Source: Welwitschia mirabilis (lineage: Eukaryota; Gnetophyta; Gnetopsida; Welwitschiales). Taken from it: a stretch of DNA of 64,000 nucleotides. A program made the translations under genes and the position numbers. This document shows, in pieces, positions 36,456-47,779 of the stretch. The notes beneath the pieces were generated by a model. The model worked only from the letters and a program-made list of their open reading frames with translations. It did not search any database and was not told the origin of the DNA. Position 1 is the first letter of the stretch. Each line of letters opens with the position of its first letter. Location: assembly GCA_051453625.1 (NCBI GenBank), contig JBOZIK010000001.1, positions 116,529,755 to 116,593,754 on the forward strand, written 5' to 3'.

Positions 36456-36775
36456 TGATATTTCCCTCTTAGCAGCTTTCTTTAAACGTCTGTGATAACC
36501 ATATCTAAACCATGAATCTATATAATATTATAATCTGCATTCTTTAGGTCCTACACATCCAATGAGAAACCTTTCTTTAAGTGGAACATGAGGTGCTAGA
36601 ACTAGTTTGATGCATACAAACACTAGGACTTGATGAAATGCTAGAAGTTTTGTAACAAAGTGTGAAAAATCTGGAGGTACCCTACTGACAGGATCTGTGC
36701 ATACAAGGCCCATACCTAGAACATGAACAATGCCCAAACTAGGACCTAGACTCGGTAGTCTTAATAGAATCATAT
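36456..36775 (-). pseudogene. HAK/KUP potassium transporter fragment (C-terminal region)
   Basis: From 36775 the minus strand reads [16 protein letters not shown], then [56 protein letters not shown] and a TAA at about 36528. In the same frame there follows FRYGYH near 36500. This is the conserved C-terminal stretch of plant HAK/KUP/KT potassium transporters (typical form: GTVRVPGIGL, VPAIFSHFVTNLPAFH, ERFLIGRVGPKEYR, VRYGY), plasma-membrane or tonoplast K+ carriers. Only about 90 of some 780 residues are present. The stop after ECRL falls where homologues read Tyr. Downstream in the same frame it runs into basic residues (RRLKKAAKREISVY) and the S9 fragment. Confidence 0.8.
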
Positions 36776-37263
36776 TTTATGTTTTTCATCATGGGTTACT
36801 AATATAGTTGCGTTACATTGTTCATTGTTTACAAAGAATTAATATTTATTTTTCTGTTGGCTTCCTATCCTTTCACTCAAAATGAATGATGTTGAATGTA
36901 GGTTGTGAAACCAGCACCCTTAATTTAATTTATGCATCAGCTATGTGATTAATAGAATGAAACAACAGTACTGGAATATGTGAATCTTGCATTTCATACA
37001 CATCTGAAACATTATAGTTGCTGATCTCCTGAATGGGAATTTGATTTGGTTGGTATTTGGCATGCTTGGTAGAAAGGCCTGTTAAACTCTATTGTAACAT
37101 CTTCACACCTTTCTGTTGCTTTTCCTAGGTGCTGTGATGGTGCTTATGTTTTCTGTGTAAATATTAGGAAGAAGATTGTTTTCTTGGGGTAGCTTGATGA
37201 CAGATATTCTCTTGTAATTGGGATGAGATATTCCAATTGATTAATATCTCAAACGGAGAACAG
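36776..37263. other. Unassigned DNA between gene fragments and gap
   Basis: AT-rich with a T-rich acceptor-like sequence on the plus strand (ttgcttttcctag, about 37115-37130) followed by a short open run. It could hold intron or further fragment sequence, but no protein match was recognised. It ends at the 100-N gap 37264-37363. Confidence 0.35.
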
Positions 37264-37363
37264 NNNNNNNNNNNNNNNNNNNNNNNNNNNNNNNNNNNNN
37301 NNNNNNNNNNNNNNNNNNNNNNNNNNNNNNNNNNNNNNNNNNNNNNNNNNNNNNNNNNNNNNN

Positions 37364-38459
37364 GAAAACTCTCTTTCTTTAGAATTTCAGCAGATGCTTC
37401 ACTGTTTATGGATCCAGGCCCTGAATCTTCCAAGTTCCTTCCCTCAGTCCCGATCTCATCTTTTGGAACTTTCTTCTGCAGTTCAGAACTAACTTCGTCA
37501 ATGTCGGTCCTTATAGGAACTGGCGGTTCCTCCTTCTTGGGAGAGAATATCAAGCCTTCTTCTTCCTGATCAACAATGTAGGTATCCTGAGGACTGAAAT
37601 CTGAAGAGGAAGACGTTACTGAAACCGTGGGAGATAGTAGGGTTTTGGAATCGCTCGATACACATTCTTTATCCTTAAAGCTGAAATCTTGAACTTCTAC
37701 TGAATTGTCACTCAGAACTGTAGTGCTTGGGGAGTTCGCTTCTTCGTTTCTTTGAATTCCATCAACATTGCAGGATTCTTGAGAACCCAAAAGAAAACCT
37801 GTATCTCCATAATCGGTGGAATCAATGACTAATAAGCTTGAAACGGACTCTGAATCCTTCTCCGCAATGTACAGTGGCTGATTCATTTCGGTTACTGATT
37901 CATCCACCGAAACATAAACCTCCTTCTCTGCATGTCTGATGAGCAGGACCTGAGCAATGTCTTCTAGAACTGCCGTTATGAAATCCAATTCAACTTCTCC
38001 CCCAAGTTCTTTAACCAGACTGCCCAGAAATTTCTCCGCTAGATTAGCAAGTGAAGCTCGAGACATGCTGTGGAAGTCACTATTGAATGGCATTTTCCCC
38101 ACCTGCTTCTTCCTTCTTTCTTCAAAACCAATTTGAAAATTTTCATCTTCTTCAAGACCTTCAAGAGAAAAGTCGCAGGGCGGGTCGAACCTAACCCCTT
38201 GCAGAAGCCAATGCAGTCTTGATTTTTCCCACTGTGGGCCAAGACTGAATATGACAAGCAACAAGAGCAGAGTGGATACCAAGAGAGGAAAGAAAAAGAG
38301 CAAGATTTTGAGTATCTTTGGAATCCAGAATAGCAAAGCAAGTGCCTGAACTGGATTCTTCCAACAAATGGAGCACGCATGAACTAACTCCACACAAATC
38401 TGTTCCCATTGCTCTTCTGAAATTCTTAGAGATCTCTGTTTCCTTGCCATGCGCTTCAT
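37364..38459 (-). CDS. Plant membrane-anchored protein of unknown function, 5' part (paralogue 2, cut by gap)
   Basis: An uninterrupted minus-strand frame of 365 codons from ATG (38459; a second ATG is three codons on) to the gap. Residues 1-36 are charged with a Trp/Cys-rich patch. Residues about 37-74 are a strongly hydrophobic double stretch (ALALLFWIPKILKILLFFF, then LLVSTLLLLLVIFSLG), so one or two membrane segments. The rest is acidic, Ser-rich and probably disordered (LEGLEEDENFQIGFEERR, VYVSVDESVTEMN, DTYIVDQEEEGLIFSPKK). Residues after about 235 match paralogue 1 at about 93% of bases, with a two-codon indel. The 3' part, known from paralogue 1, is absent; after the gap the sequence is unrelated. 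No stop or frameshift is seen, so the gene may be functional, with the rest lost in the gap or misassembled. Confidence 0.75.
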
Positions 38460-39740
38460 CTCTATACTAATCTCAAATCCTTCATTTTTTTAGCTAACAT
38501 CACAGGCTGAAAGATCAATTAGGTCATCTTCAAGATGCAAAGCCCAGCACTCCCAAGAAGCAATGGAGATTCGTTCATTCTGCAAGACGCATTGTAACCG
38601 ATGGCCTCCGTTCTTGGTACCCCAGTGCCCAGAAGAAGAAGAGCCTGAAATAAATTGCAGAAAACTTGGCAAAGGCCTAAAGTTCATTCAAAAGCTAAAG
38701 CGAGTGACAAAAACGGAGCGCAGGTTGCAGAGTGGCTGAAAACTTGACATCAAATAATTAGAGCAGGAATTCAACATGCGGGAACTAATAATTTATCTAT
38801 CATTCATTCAGTCATTCATCCATTAGACATGCTAACTACTTCTGCAACTACTGGGTACTAGCTAACTACCAGTCCTTGGTTTCTCCACCGCAGCTGGGTG
38901 ACTCTGCAACATTCATCCATCCATCCCCGCTGATGTTTGACCCCGAAACTAATTCTGTGACAACAACAGTGTCGCTCCCTTCATTTACATGAGATGCCCG
39001 AACTAACCAAACGAAACTTCAGCAAAAGCAGGATTAAAAAAAAGGGAATGACTGGGGAGATAAAAGGCTAAAAAGTCTGTACATGAGCAGCTTCCTCGTC
39101 ACTCACCGTCATCAAGCTGTTAATAGTGGCATTCTTAACTAAATTAAAGGAAGTGGNNNNNNNNNNTGGGTCGTTCTAATTCGGTGCTGCAGACAAACCA
39201 TCATGATCAGATTTTTAGGGCGCAGAAAGAGACTCGGTGTAAGGCATGCACGCCTGGCATGGGTGATATTTCCAGGCAGCCTTCACTCACAAGAATACAA
39301 CACTGAAACTCCTATTAAATAAGAATGAAAAACCAGAGTCCTTATTGTTTTTCCTTGTTCAGACATCATTGAGCTCATATAGATATGTCTGTATGAATGA
39401 AATTGAGGGCAAAGAAACGGAAGATAGCATTGTATATCAGAAATAAGAAAAAGGCGCATCATTCTTTTGTTTCATGAGGAATAAAGTAAGTCTGTGAACG
39501 GCAGAGGAGACAATTCAATAGCGAGGGGACCCAATCCCCATGTGATACGCCAAATTCTGCTCTCCAAATTAGCTTTATATACTGGACGCCATCAACAGTC
39601 ATTAGTCATGACGCATCACTGCCCTTTCTGCTTTATCACCTTTTTCTGTAATACAACAAATATACATTTATTTACTTGTCTTAGGTACAGAATTGTCTGT
39701 ATGGCGGTCCGTTCACGAGATACAATCTGAAAGTGACAAA
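38460..39740 (-). promoter_or_regulatory. Probable 5' UTR and promoter region of the gene at 37364-38459
   Basis: This 1.3-kb stretch is clearly less AT-rich than the rest and lacks transposon motifs. That fits a gene's upstream region. The 65-codon open frame at 38490-38687 has no family resemblance and is more likely 5' UTR. On the minus strand cagTATATAAAgct near 39570-39585 is a good TATA-box candidate. It is about 1.1 kb upstream of the ATG, so a leader intron would be likely if used. A 10-N gap lies at 39157-39166. Short tcattcat and catccatc repeats occur near 38800 and 38920. Confidence 0.4.
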
Positions 39741-40257
39741 ATTGTCTCGGTATTTATGTAGACCTTGTACAGTGACAAAAATCATGTTTGTAATGTTCTA
39801 TATTATCTATCACAGTTAAGAGCACTGGATTGGTTCCATGTTAAAAGTCAAATGGTGAAAACGGTAAGGGACACTGTTAACCTTGTCATTTATGTCAAAC
39901 ACAATGTCTGTATTAGAGAGCAAATATTCTTATTGTTAAAAGAAACATAATATATAGTTTTATACTAGGATTTGGTACTTTGTAATTGCTTGTTAAAAAA
40001 GTTATTAGAACATGTCAACTTAAAATCCAATTTTAAATGCACCAAATCAACAAAGGTCTTGAGAAACTGGCAAACCTCCTTATTCATGAAAGCTGTCAAA
40101 TTGGAAAAGAACATAAAGAATATGCACCAAACAAAGAGGATAAGGGTAACCACAAAAAGTTAAAGCTAGTGAATAGTGACATCTGTAATCTACATTCATT
40201 TTCATTAAGAATGTAGAAAAACATCTTATGTTTTGACATTATAATTACATTAAATTA

Positions 40258-40259
<2 letters not shown>

Positions 40260-40301
<42 letters not shown>
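40260..40301. repeat. (AT)n microsatellite, about 21 units
   Basis: An uninterrupted alternating TA run of about 42 bases. Confidence 0.97.
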
Positions 40302-40303
<2 letters not shown>

Positions 40304-41044
40304 AACATTAATATCAACTCTTGGATGTATTTAAGAAGCTTAAGATCTGTATGGAGGGAATAGGAAAAAAAATTAATTACATCTTTGAAAGGTTAAGGGT
40401 TGATGGAGAACAAGAATATTGGTTCACTAACTTTAAGACAAAACAAGAAACTGGGAATTAATCATAAAATGACATTATTCTATATTTTAACCAAAATGAA
40501 GACTTAGACCATTTAGGAATGACGACAAAATCAAGGTTTCAACTTTTCTATGTATATCAGTTAACAACTCTAGCCTACTTCTATGATAAACTCCTATTAC
40601 AAAACTTAAAAGTGGTTGTGCTAGTATTATTATGTTCTCTTGGGTGAAACTCCTTGGAATGCTCAACATCTTTCAACAAGAAATGTTTTCTATACATTTT
40701 CTAATAATGATGAGAAAAGTTTAGTATATATGACTTCGATATTTAGAAGAAAGCAAGGCCTACGGTGTTTTACATAAAACTTCTTGAAATTCATTTACCA
40801 AAAATTATGCATTGTAGTTGATTGTACATTATCCATTTGTAAGATTGTCTTAACATTTAAAGAATTTAATATTAATGTACAGGCTCATCTGCCCCATTTG
40901 TAGTTACACATGCAAGATGTAACTATTTTAACAGTATGTAAATAATTGAATTCTCATATGGCATTCAGTTTGCTAAGCGATTCTTATGTGAATTTCATTG
41001 GAATAATCTATTTGCCATAATATATGTATGGTTCTATAGTATGG

Positions 41045-41069
41045 TATTATTATTATTATTATTATTATA
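41045..41069. repeat. (ATT)n microsatellite, about 8 units
   Basis: A perfect tattattatt run of about 25 bases. Confidence 0.95.
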
Positions 41070-42099
41070 GTTATCCATCAGTGCACTGGAGGAGTAGTGA
41101 TGCTCTATTACTACCTGTCAATAGCTAGTTCAATATTTTTCATGGATCATTTCCTATAATTTTTGTTAATTATTTTGAAAAATTGAGTTTTCTTTCATTG
41201 TTAAATATTTACTATTGCTGAGTGTAAAGCTCATTAAAAATTCCAAAGATCTGTCTTTAAGAAATCAAGTTGTGCTTTTATGTTTCTTAGCGATAATCTA
41301 TTTGGGAAAATTCATTCTAGTGCTTCTCAACTTTAAGACAACCTACATTATCAAGGAATAACTACATTGATATGTTATGTAAAATCAGTTTTGTTCTTGA
41401 TAGGTATGCAACTTTCATGTTGGATGTCTATTATGTTTATTGGATTGACTTGATAGGATGTTTGTCAACCTTTTCATTTCATCTTGTAAATGATAGAATA
41501 CTTTCAAATTACTGATAATTATTCCTTTCTTCAACTTTCATATATTTATACATTGATTTCTTGAGCCTTGTAACTTTCATACATTCATATGCTTGTGAGG
41601 TAGGTATTCTAAGTTTGCTTTAATGTAAGCACATGTTAAGAATGTGTTCATCTGTTGTTTCACTCTCACATTAGTAAAATCTAAAGATCAAGTTCATAAA
41701 TAGTTTGTTATCATGTGATGTCACAATCGCATTCAGAAGCTTCTTGTGTAGTGGAATTAGAATATCAACATTACATTATTGGAATTCATACACCACATGT
41801 CTCCCTTTTTATTATTGGAAATTAATCTTTAAACCTCATGTCTTTCTTCTTATCTTCAATAGTTTGAAGAACTAGGATCCATCATGATGCAATGATAATT
41901 GAATTATCACTTTTTAATTTTAATTGTCTACCATACAATTATGCAAGTACATTAAAACATCATATAATTGCATTATTATATTATTCCATCATAAAATTAA
42001 CACTTATATTTCATTCCACTTCTTTCCAATATGAAGACGTGAGAATTAACTTATTGTATTTTTGCTTATGAGAAGGCTAGTAAATCTTTTGTAATCATT

Positions 42100-44200
42100 A
42101 AATTATCAACTTATTACATTATCACGTTTTTAGATTACCACATGTTAGTTCCTTTTCTTATTATAAAGTAAAAATTGTGTTATTATATTTATTGGGCACT
42201 ACGGTGTTAGTATTTGACTCATTGTAGCGTTATTTCTCCTTTATTAACTTGTTTCACATGTGATGGTGCAACTCCATCATGTTACTACTTCATCACATAA
42301 TCACATTCTTATATTATTATAATATCATATTAATGTATGTTTGTTTCTTTTTTGATGAAGTGAAAATTTCATTATTTTATTCACTGTGCATCATATTATT
42401 ACTAAATATTTCATAATCACATTATTACATTATCTTTTTCCACTTAACGTGTCTATCATACAATGACATGATAATCAAAGTTCATTGTATTATTACTTCC
42501 TTAAATTATTAAATTTACTAAATAATCATAGTATCATATTCTCAAATATTGCATTACCATTTTCTCAAATATTGCATTATCATATTCTCATATTATAATT
42601 TATTTTGTGATTAAGCAAAAATTGCATTATTATGTTCATTGTATATTTGAATGTTGTCAAGTGTTCTACAATTTCATTGTCATATTATCGTGTTTGCATT
42701 TGCTTATCTATTATATAATGATGCAATAATGACATTGCTTTATGACAATATCATATTCATTATATAATCACATTATCACTTTTTTAAATGTTCATACGAT
42801 CATAGTAACGCATTTTAATGTCTCTAATAATGAAACAAGAATCACATTAGCACTCATTGTGCATCATGAAGTTACCATGTCTTTCACAATTGCATCGTTA
42901 TATTACTGCTTTTTAAGTTAACATGTTTTTCGTGCAATGATATGATGATGTGAGTTTATTATAGCATTATATAATTACATTATCACATTCATAGTACAAT
43001 TACAGTATTTCATTTTTCTATTATTATTTTATTAAATTATTATACATTAATTCCTTTGTGATGAGGTAAAAATTGCATTATCATGTTTACTTCACATTGC
43101 GATGTCAACTAGGTTTTACAATTGTATTATCTCATTATCACTTTTTGATTTTACTTATCCACCATGTGATGATTTGACAATGATGTGAGATCATTATATC
43201 CTTGCTCTATCATATTTTTGTATTTACTAGATAATTGCATAACAACATTATCAGATTATAACCTTTTTGTATTACCACATTTCAATCCCTCTTTTCATGA
43301 GGCAAAAAAAAAAACATTATTGGGTCTACTGAGGTTATGTAATCTATGATAATTACATTATTAAAACTTGATGATTGAACAATGTGAGTTCATTCTATCA
43401 TTACTTTATCACATTATCACATACACCATATAATTGTGTTATGAAGTCCAGGATTATTTACTTATGAGATTAATACATTTTGGTTTTTTTTAATGTAACA
43501 AAACCCTTATTATTGTGTTTTTTATTCATTACAATGTAACTAACTCTTTTACAATCACATTGTTGCATTATCACTTCCCCATTTAATTTATTTTCATTTA
43601 TTTTACAATCCTATTATATATTATCATATTACTGTGTTTTGAATTTTTATTAAAAATAAAATTCAAGTTATTGTGTTTGCTATACATGATGGATTTACAA
43701 TGTTTTTCATTATCACATTATTATATTATTGTATTATTGCTTTTTGATTCAACTTGTTTATCATGTGATGATGTGATTCATTATATTATTGCTTTATTAA
43801 TATCACATTCATTGTAAAATCCTATTATCAAGTATTTTACAATAGCATTATTGCATTTTTCTAAATTTTCAATTTAACTTGTTTACATTATGACAATGTG
43901 ATGATGCGATTTCATGGTATTATTGCTTAATTGCAATATTGCATTTATTATATAATTATGCTATTGCATTATCATATTAATGCATTAGGTTCCTCCTGTG
44001 ATGAAGTGAAGTGACTATGGTGGTATTAGCATTTCTTTCACATCCATATTATCAAAATGTCACTTTTAAATGTAACTTATATATTATATGATAAAGTAAC
44101 TTGTTCATATTATAGCTTTATCAAATTATCAAATTAATTATGTAAAATGGTATGTATTCCTAGATTTCCACATGCAACATGATGAAGTGAAAAGGAAAAC
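42100..44200. repeat. Degenerate satellite-like array, period about 200-255 bp
   Basis: The same order of phrases recurs: a gatga(a/g)gtaaaaattgcattat block, a tgcat/atgat block, cacaatcacattattgcattatcac, aacttgtttatcatgtgatgatg, then gagttcattat...gctttatcac. The 'aacttgttt' phrase or its variants start at 42246, 42445, about 42699, 42920 and 43152, spacings of 199-254. The 'aaaattgc' phrase recurs at about 42171, 42363, 42617 and 43068. Later units (43.3-44.1 kb) are more irregular. Copies are strongly diverged, so the array is old. No coding capacity. Confidence 0.65.
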
Positions 44201-44289
44201 AAAACCAAAGAAAAAAGAAAAAGGATGTTTCATATTATATTTGAATATTTCACATGAAATATAGACTATAGAAATGAGATATGATTGTA

Positions 44290-44672
44290 AAAAGTTTATA
44301 AAATATTATTCTTAATTATGAATTTCTTATTTTTCAATTTTAGAGAATAGCATTGATATGGTTTTGAAATTAACTTCAAAAAGAGTTTTTACACTTAAAA
44401 ATTAAATTATTACAAAGTTTGTCAGAAGACATGGCACATCCTCTTTAAATGCACATGAAGAAACAATGCTTAATTATAGCCATAAATTTTTTATAAAATA
44501 TTATTATTAACTATGAATTTCTTATTTTTCAAGTTTATAGAATAGCATTGACATGGTTTTGAAATTAACTTCAAAAAGAGTTTTTTTTACACTTAAATAA
44601 TTACAAAGTTTGTCAAAAAACATGGCACATCCTTTTTAAATGCACATGAAGAGCCAATGCTTAGCTATAACT
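44290..44672. repeat. 195-bp tandem duplication, two copies
   Basis: tataaaatatta starts at 44297 and again at 44492. After each copy the sequence runs in parallel through gaatttcttatttttcaa, ttttgaaattaacttcaaa, catggcacatcct and tgcacatgaaga. Identity is about 90%. No open frame crosses it. Confidence 0.85.
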
Positions 44673-46343
44673 AGCGACTAGAAATAATTGGAGGTAATTC
44701 TCATTTACATTCTATAGATCTAATATTTTTTATTCTTTTAAAATCCATTAGTAATTCAGAACTACAATGCTTTCAAATATAGAAATCCACAATATGAGTG
44801 ATAACTATAATCTTACTATTATGCTTCTAGTTCTTTACAAGATTCAAGTCCTACTTCTGCTAATGAGTTAGATCTCATTAGAGAAGAAAAAAATATAGTT
44901 CGAATTCTTAGTATGTGAAATGCAAAAAAAGAAGTTATAATATTGGTACATTTAGATGATAGCATGGGTTTTTTGATCAAAATGGATATTAAAATATGAT
45001 TTCATTAAATTAATGTTTTTAACAATGCACATGGAGGACCTATTAAATGTAGATCTATTATGCACTTGTGGAATTTAGGTAGACACCAAGCCATGTAGCT
45101 CGAGATTGATACAATTGAAAAAGATTATTGAAAAAGGTATATAATAAGTATTGTCAAGAATGGAAAAAAGATTAAAACTATCAAATAAAAAAAGGCATTG
45201 AATACTTTTATATGAGATATGCCAAATTAAAAAAAATGTAATATATGAAGACAGTTGATGCTAATAATGGAATAATTATTACTAGAAAAAGTAATGACAT
45301 ATCATAGGCTAGAAAAAGTGTTGCAATTTGCAACCATTTCCTCTTTGTCAAAAAAAGGAAAACAAAAATGGTGGATGTTGCAAATAATCAAACTTTACAC
45401 TAACTAGATGAAAAATGGTTAAATTTCTTATATTAGCATAGTTTAAAGATAGTAATAAGAAAGTGGGTAGGCTTGACTTTATTACCATATGATTAGATAA
45501 GATTACTATCATTGGTACAACAGGATACAATTGCAGGCCCATATATACATTGTTGAATCATGTCTAATAAGCTAATCTATTGGCTTTCTAAATGATGATG
45601 AAAATATGCAATGAAAAAATAATGAAATATTTTATAAAAATTATAAAGGAAGAGGTGAATATGGGTAATGAAGACACAGAATCAAAAAGTTAGTTTGTGT
45701 TTTAATAAATGATGTGGTAACAATATAAGAACAAACATGCTATTTATGTATTTGTTAATAAGCTAGATCATTTATTAGAGCATTACACTTTGCTATTACC
45801 TAGAATGATTCTTCATATTCTTACATCATCACATTGTGAACTTTATGAATAAAATGGGAATTTGTGATATGTGATTATGCAATTAATGAAAATGATTCAT
45901 TAGATTATAGAATCATTAAAACATCATAATATGTAACTAAGAATAGGTGTTTATTAGATCATTAAATAATCATAATATTACCTTCTTAAATTAAATAAAA
46001 ACTTATAGTGAAAATTCCACTTTTATTGCAACATCAGATCTTTGCATCATCACATTATATACTTATACATTAGTGTGATTATGAAACTGATAAAAGCACA
46101 TCATGGAATCATCACATTATTGCACTACAATAATTATGCCCTAATGTGAAATTTTGAGTTTTTATAAGCAACCATCAATTTTCACACCAAAATAAGCATG
46201 TGCTGATGTGTACCATGACATTTTAGTAATGATCTCATTGATTGTTAGATGATTACATTTCCACCTTGATGAATCTTTGTAATAATATAATTATGTAATT
46301 GACATGAATGCAACATTAGATTATTACATTGTTGCATTGTAGT
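44673..46343. other. AT-rich DNA up to the LINE target site
   Basis: No gene was recognised. The last 550 bases (45.8-46.34 kb) contain words of the satellite-like array in the complementary orientation (for example tgtgattatg, aatgtgaaatt), which continue after the LINE at 52.78 kb. Confidence 0.4.
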
Positions 46344-46360
46344 AACTATATATTCATGGA
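46344..46360. repeat. LINE target-site duplication, left copy
   Basis: aactatatattcatgga here and aactatatatattcatgga at 52757-52775 are identical except for one extra TA in the right copy. The two copies frame the LINE exactly, one before its 5' end and one after its A-rich tail. Confidence 0.8.
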
Positions 46361-46779
46361 TCCAACATTAACACATCCCAAGTATTCACGTGAGCAGCGT
46401 GTGAGCAGCGGGTGTGAGTAGCCACTACTCCTCACCGTGGAGCTTCACTGCTTTTACCTGGTCAGACTGCGACTAGGGCCTGGAATAGATAGGTGACTGA
46501 GTGTATGATAGAGCCACATTTTAGCGCTACCTGTAAGGCCTCAGAGCTTTTAGCAGGGAACCTAGAAACGTAATGGAAATAGCAATGGAGAGCTTGAGAT
46601 TGACGCAAAACGAGTCGAGAACCGAAATGTGGGCTAACATTATTACCCAAAATAGAAACACAGATGTAGGGCTGAAGCTAGAATTTTACCCTCAATAATA
46701 TACCGTGAAAGAGGTATTATCGAAGAACAGGAATGAAACCAAGGGCTTTCAAAATGGGAGAACTCCCTCATAGGTTCCA

Positions 46780-47500
46780 TTTATGGTTTGAAACCATACA
46801 TATTAAGAGTCCAAAACTATGTGCGAAATAAATGGAATGATTCAGAAGTTTCGGTGTCGGAGATTAAAAAAGGTATATTCATCATTAAATTTCAAATCCT
46901 AGAAGCTATGCAAAATATCTTGGATAGAGGTTCATGGCCTTTCAATAATCACCATTTAATATTAAAGCCATGGACACATGAGATAGACTTAAAAATTGAA
47001 AAGCTTACTAGGTTTTCCATCTGGGTGAAATCCCCATGTCTTAACCTTTACTTGTGATCTAAAAAAGTTATTTCAAAAATTATTGGTGTTTTAGGTAAGC
47101 CGATATGCATAGATGGANNNNNNNNNNNNNNNNNNNNNNNNNNNNNNNNNNNNNNNNNNNNNNNNNNNNNNNNNNNNNNNNNNNNNNNNNNNNNNNNNNN
47201 NNNNNNNNNNNNNNNNNNNNNNNNNNNNNNNNNNNNNNNNNNNNNNNNNNNNNNNNNNNNNNNNNNNNNNNNNNNNAGATGTTTTAAGCATAAGATAGAG
47301 CTTTGTCTACAGAAATTAGCCCAGATTTAGAGACCAATTACAGTAGTGAAAGACAAACAAGTGGAAAAGCAGGAGAAAACCAATGACGTAGCCTTAGAAC
47401 AAAGAAGGCTAACTTTTCAGGCAAACCCACTGAGTAGTGGCATTAGAGGAGGGATTAAGCCCACTAATTTTTAGATAAGAGATGATCAGCCCAAATTAAT
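46780..47500 (+). pseudogene. LINE ORF1 (DUF4283-like RNA-binding protein)
   Basis: An open stretch reads VQNYVRNKWNDSEVSVSEI, IFIIKFQILEAMQNILDRG, WPFNNHHLILKPWTHEIDL, FSIWVKSPCLNLYL, a stop, then KKVISKIIGVLGKPICIDG before a 159-N gap (47118-47276). This is the pattern of plant L1 ORF1 proteins with the DUF4283 domain (typically 'PW-F-G-PLVLKPW-P...W-Q-P-LPL-LW...IGKPL-VD'), which bind element RNA. After the gap a Pro/Glu-rich linker follows. The TGA for Trp in 'YL*SKK' is one clear disabling mutation. Confidence 0.8.
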
Positions 47501-47779
47501 CTCTTTTCCAAGTAAGGACTAGTCTAAAGAAGCCCTCATAGAAGCTACAAAAGCCACGCAAGAACCACTTCACTTACTTGAATAGATCTAGCAAAACAAG
47601 ACCCCTTCTCAGAACTAGCCTCCAGAAGTTAGTCAATAATTTTCATTATTTAATAAATAGGGTGTAGGTAATTAAATCTATGGTCAAATATCAGCTACTC
47701 AAAAGAAAAAAAATATGTCATCTAATCATAAAAAACCTAGAAGAGGCCATGGTAAAGGATTTATGGTGGCAAATTCAAA

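Larger units (their letters stand above)
39741..42100. other. AT-rich DNA with microsatellites, no gene
   Basis: Apart from an (AT)n and an (ATT)n tract there is no recognisable feature. Small open frames (for example 39965-40163 on both strands) are chance. Confidence 0.5.

Noticed and set aside
32000-38500. Helitron or MULE ends around the gene-fragment block
   Set aside because: No TC...CTRR ends with a subterminal hairpin and no long terminal inverted repeats could be located by eye. Left as a question for computation rather than called.
38490-38687. 65-codon frame just upstream of the ATG at 38459
   Set aside because: It ends before the main start codon, resembles no protein and is better read as 5' UTR.
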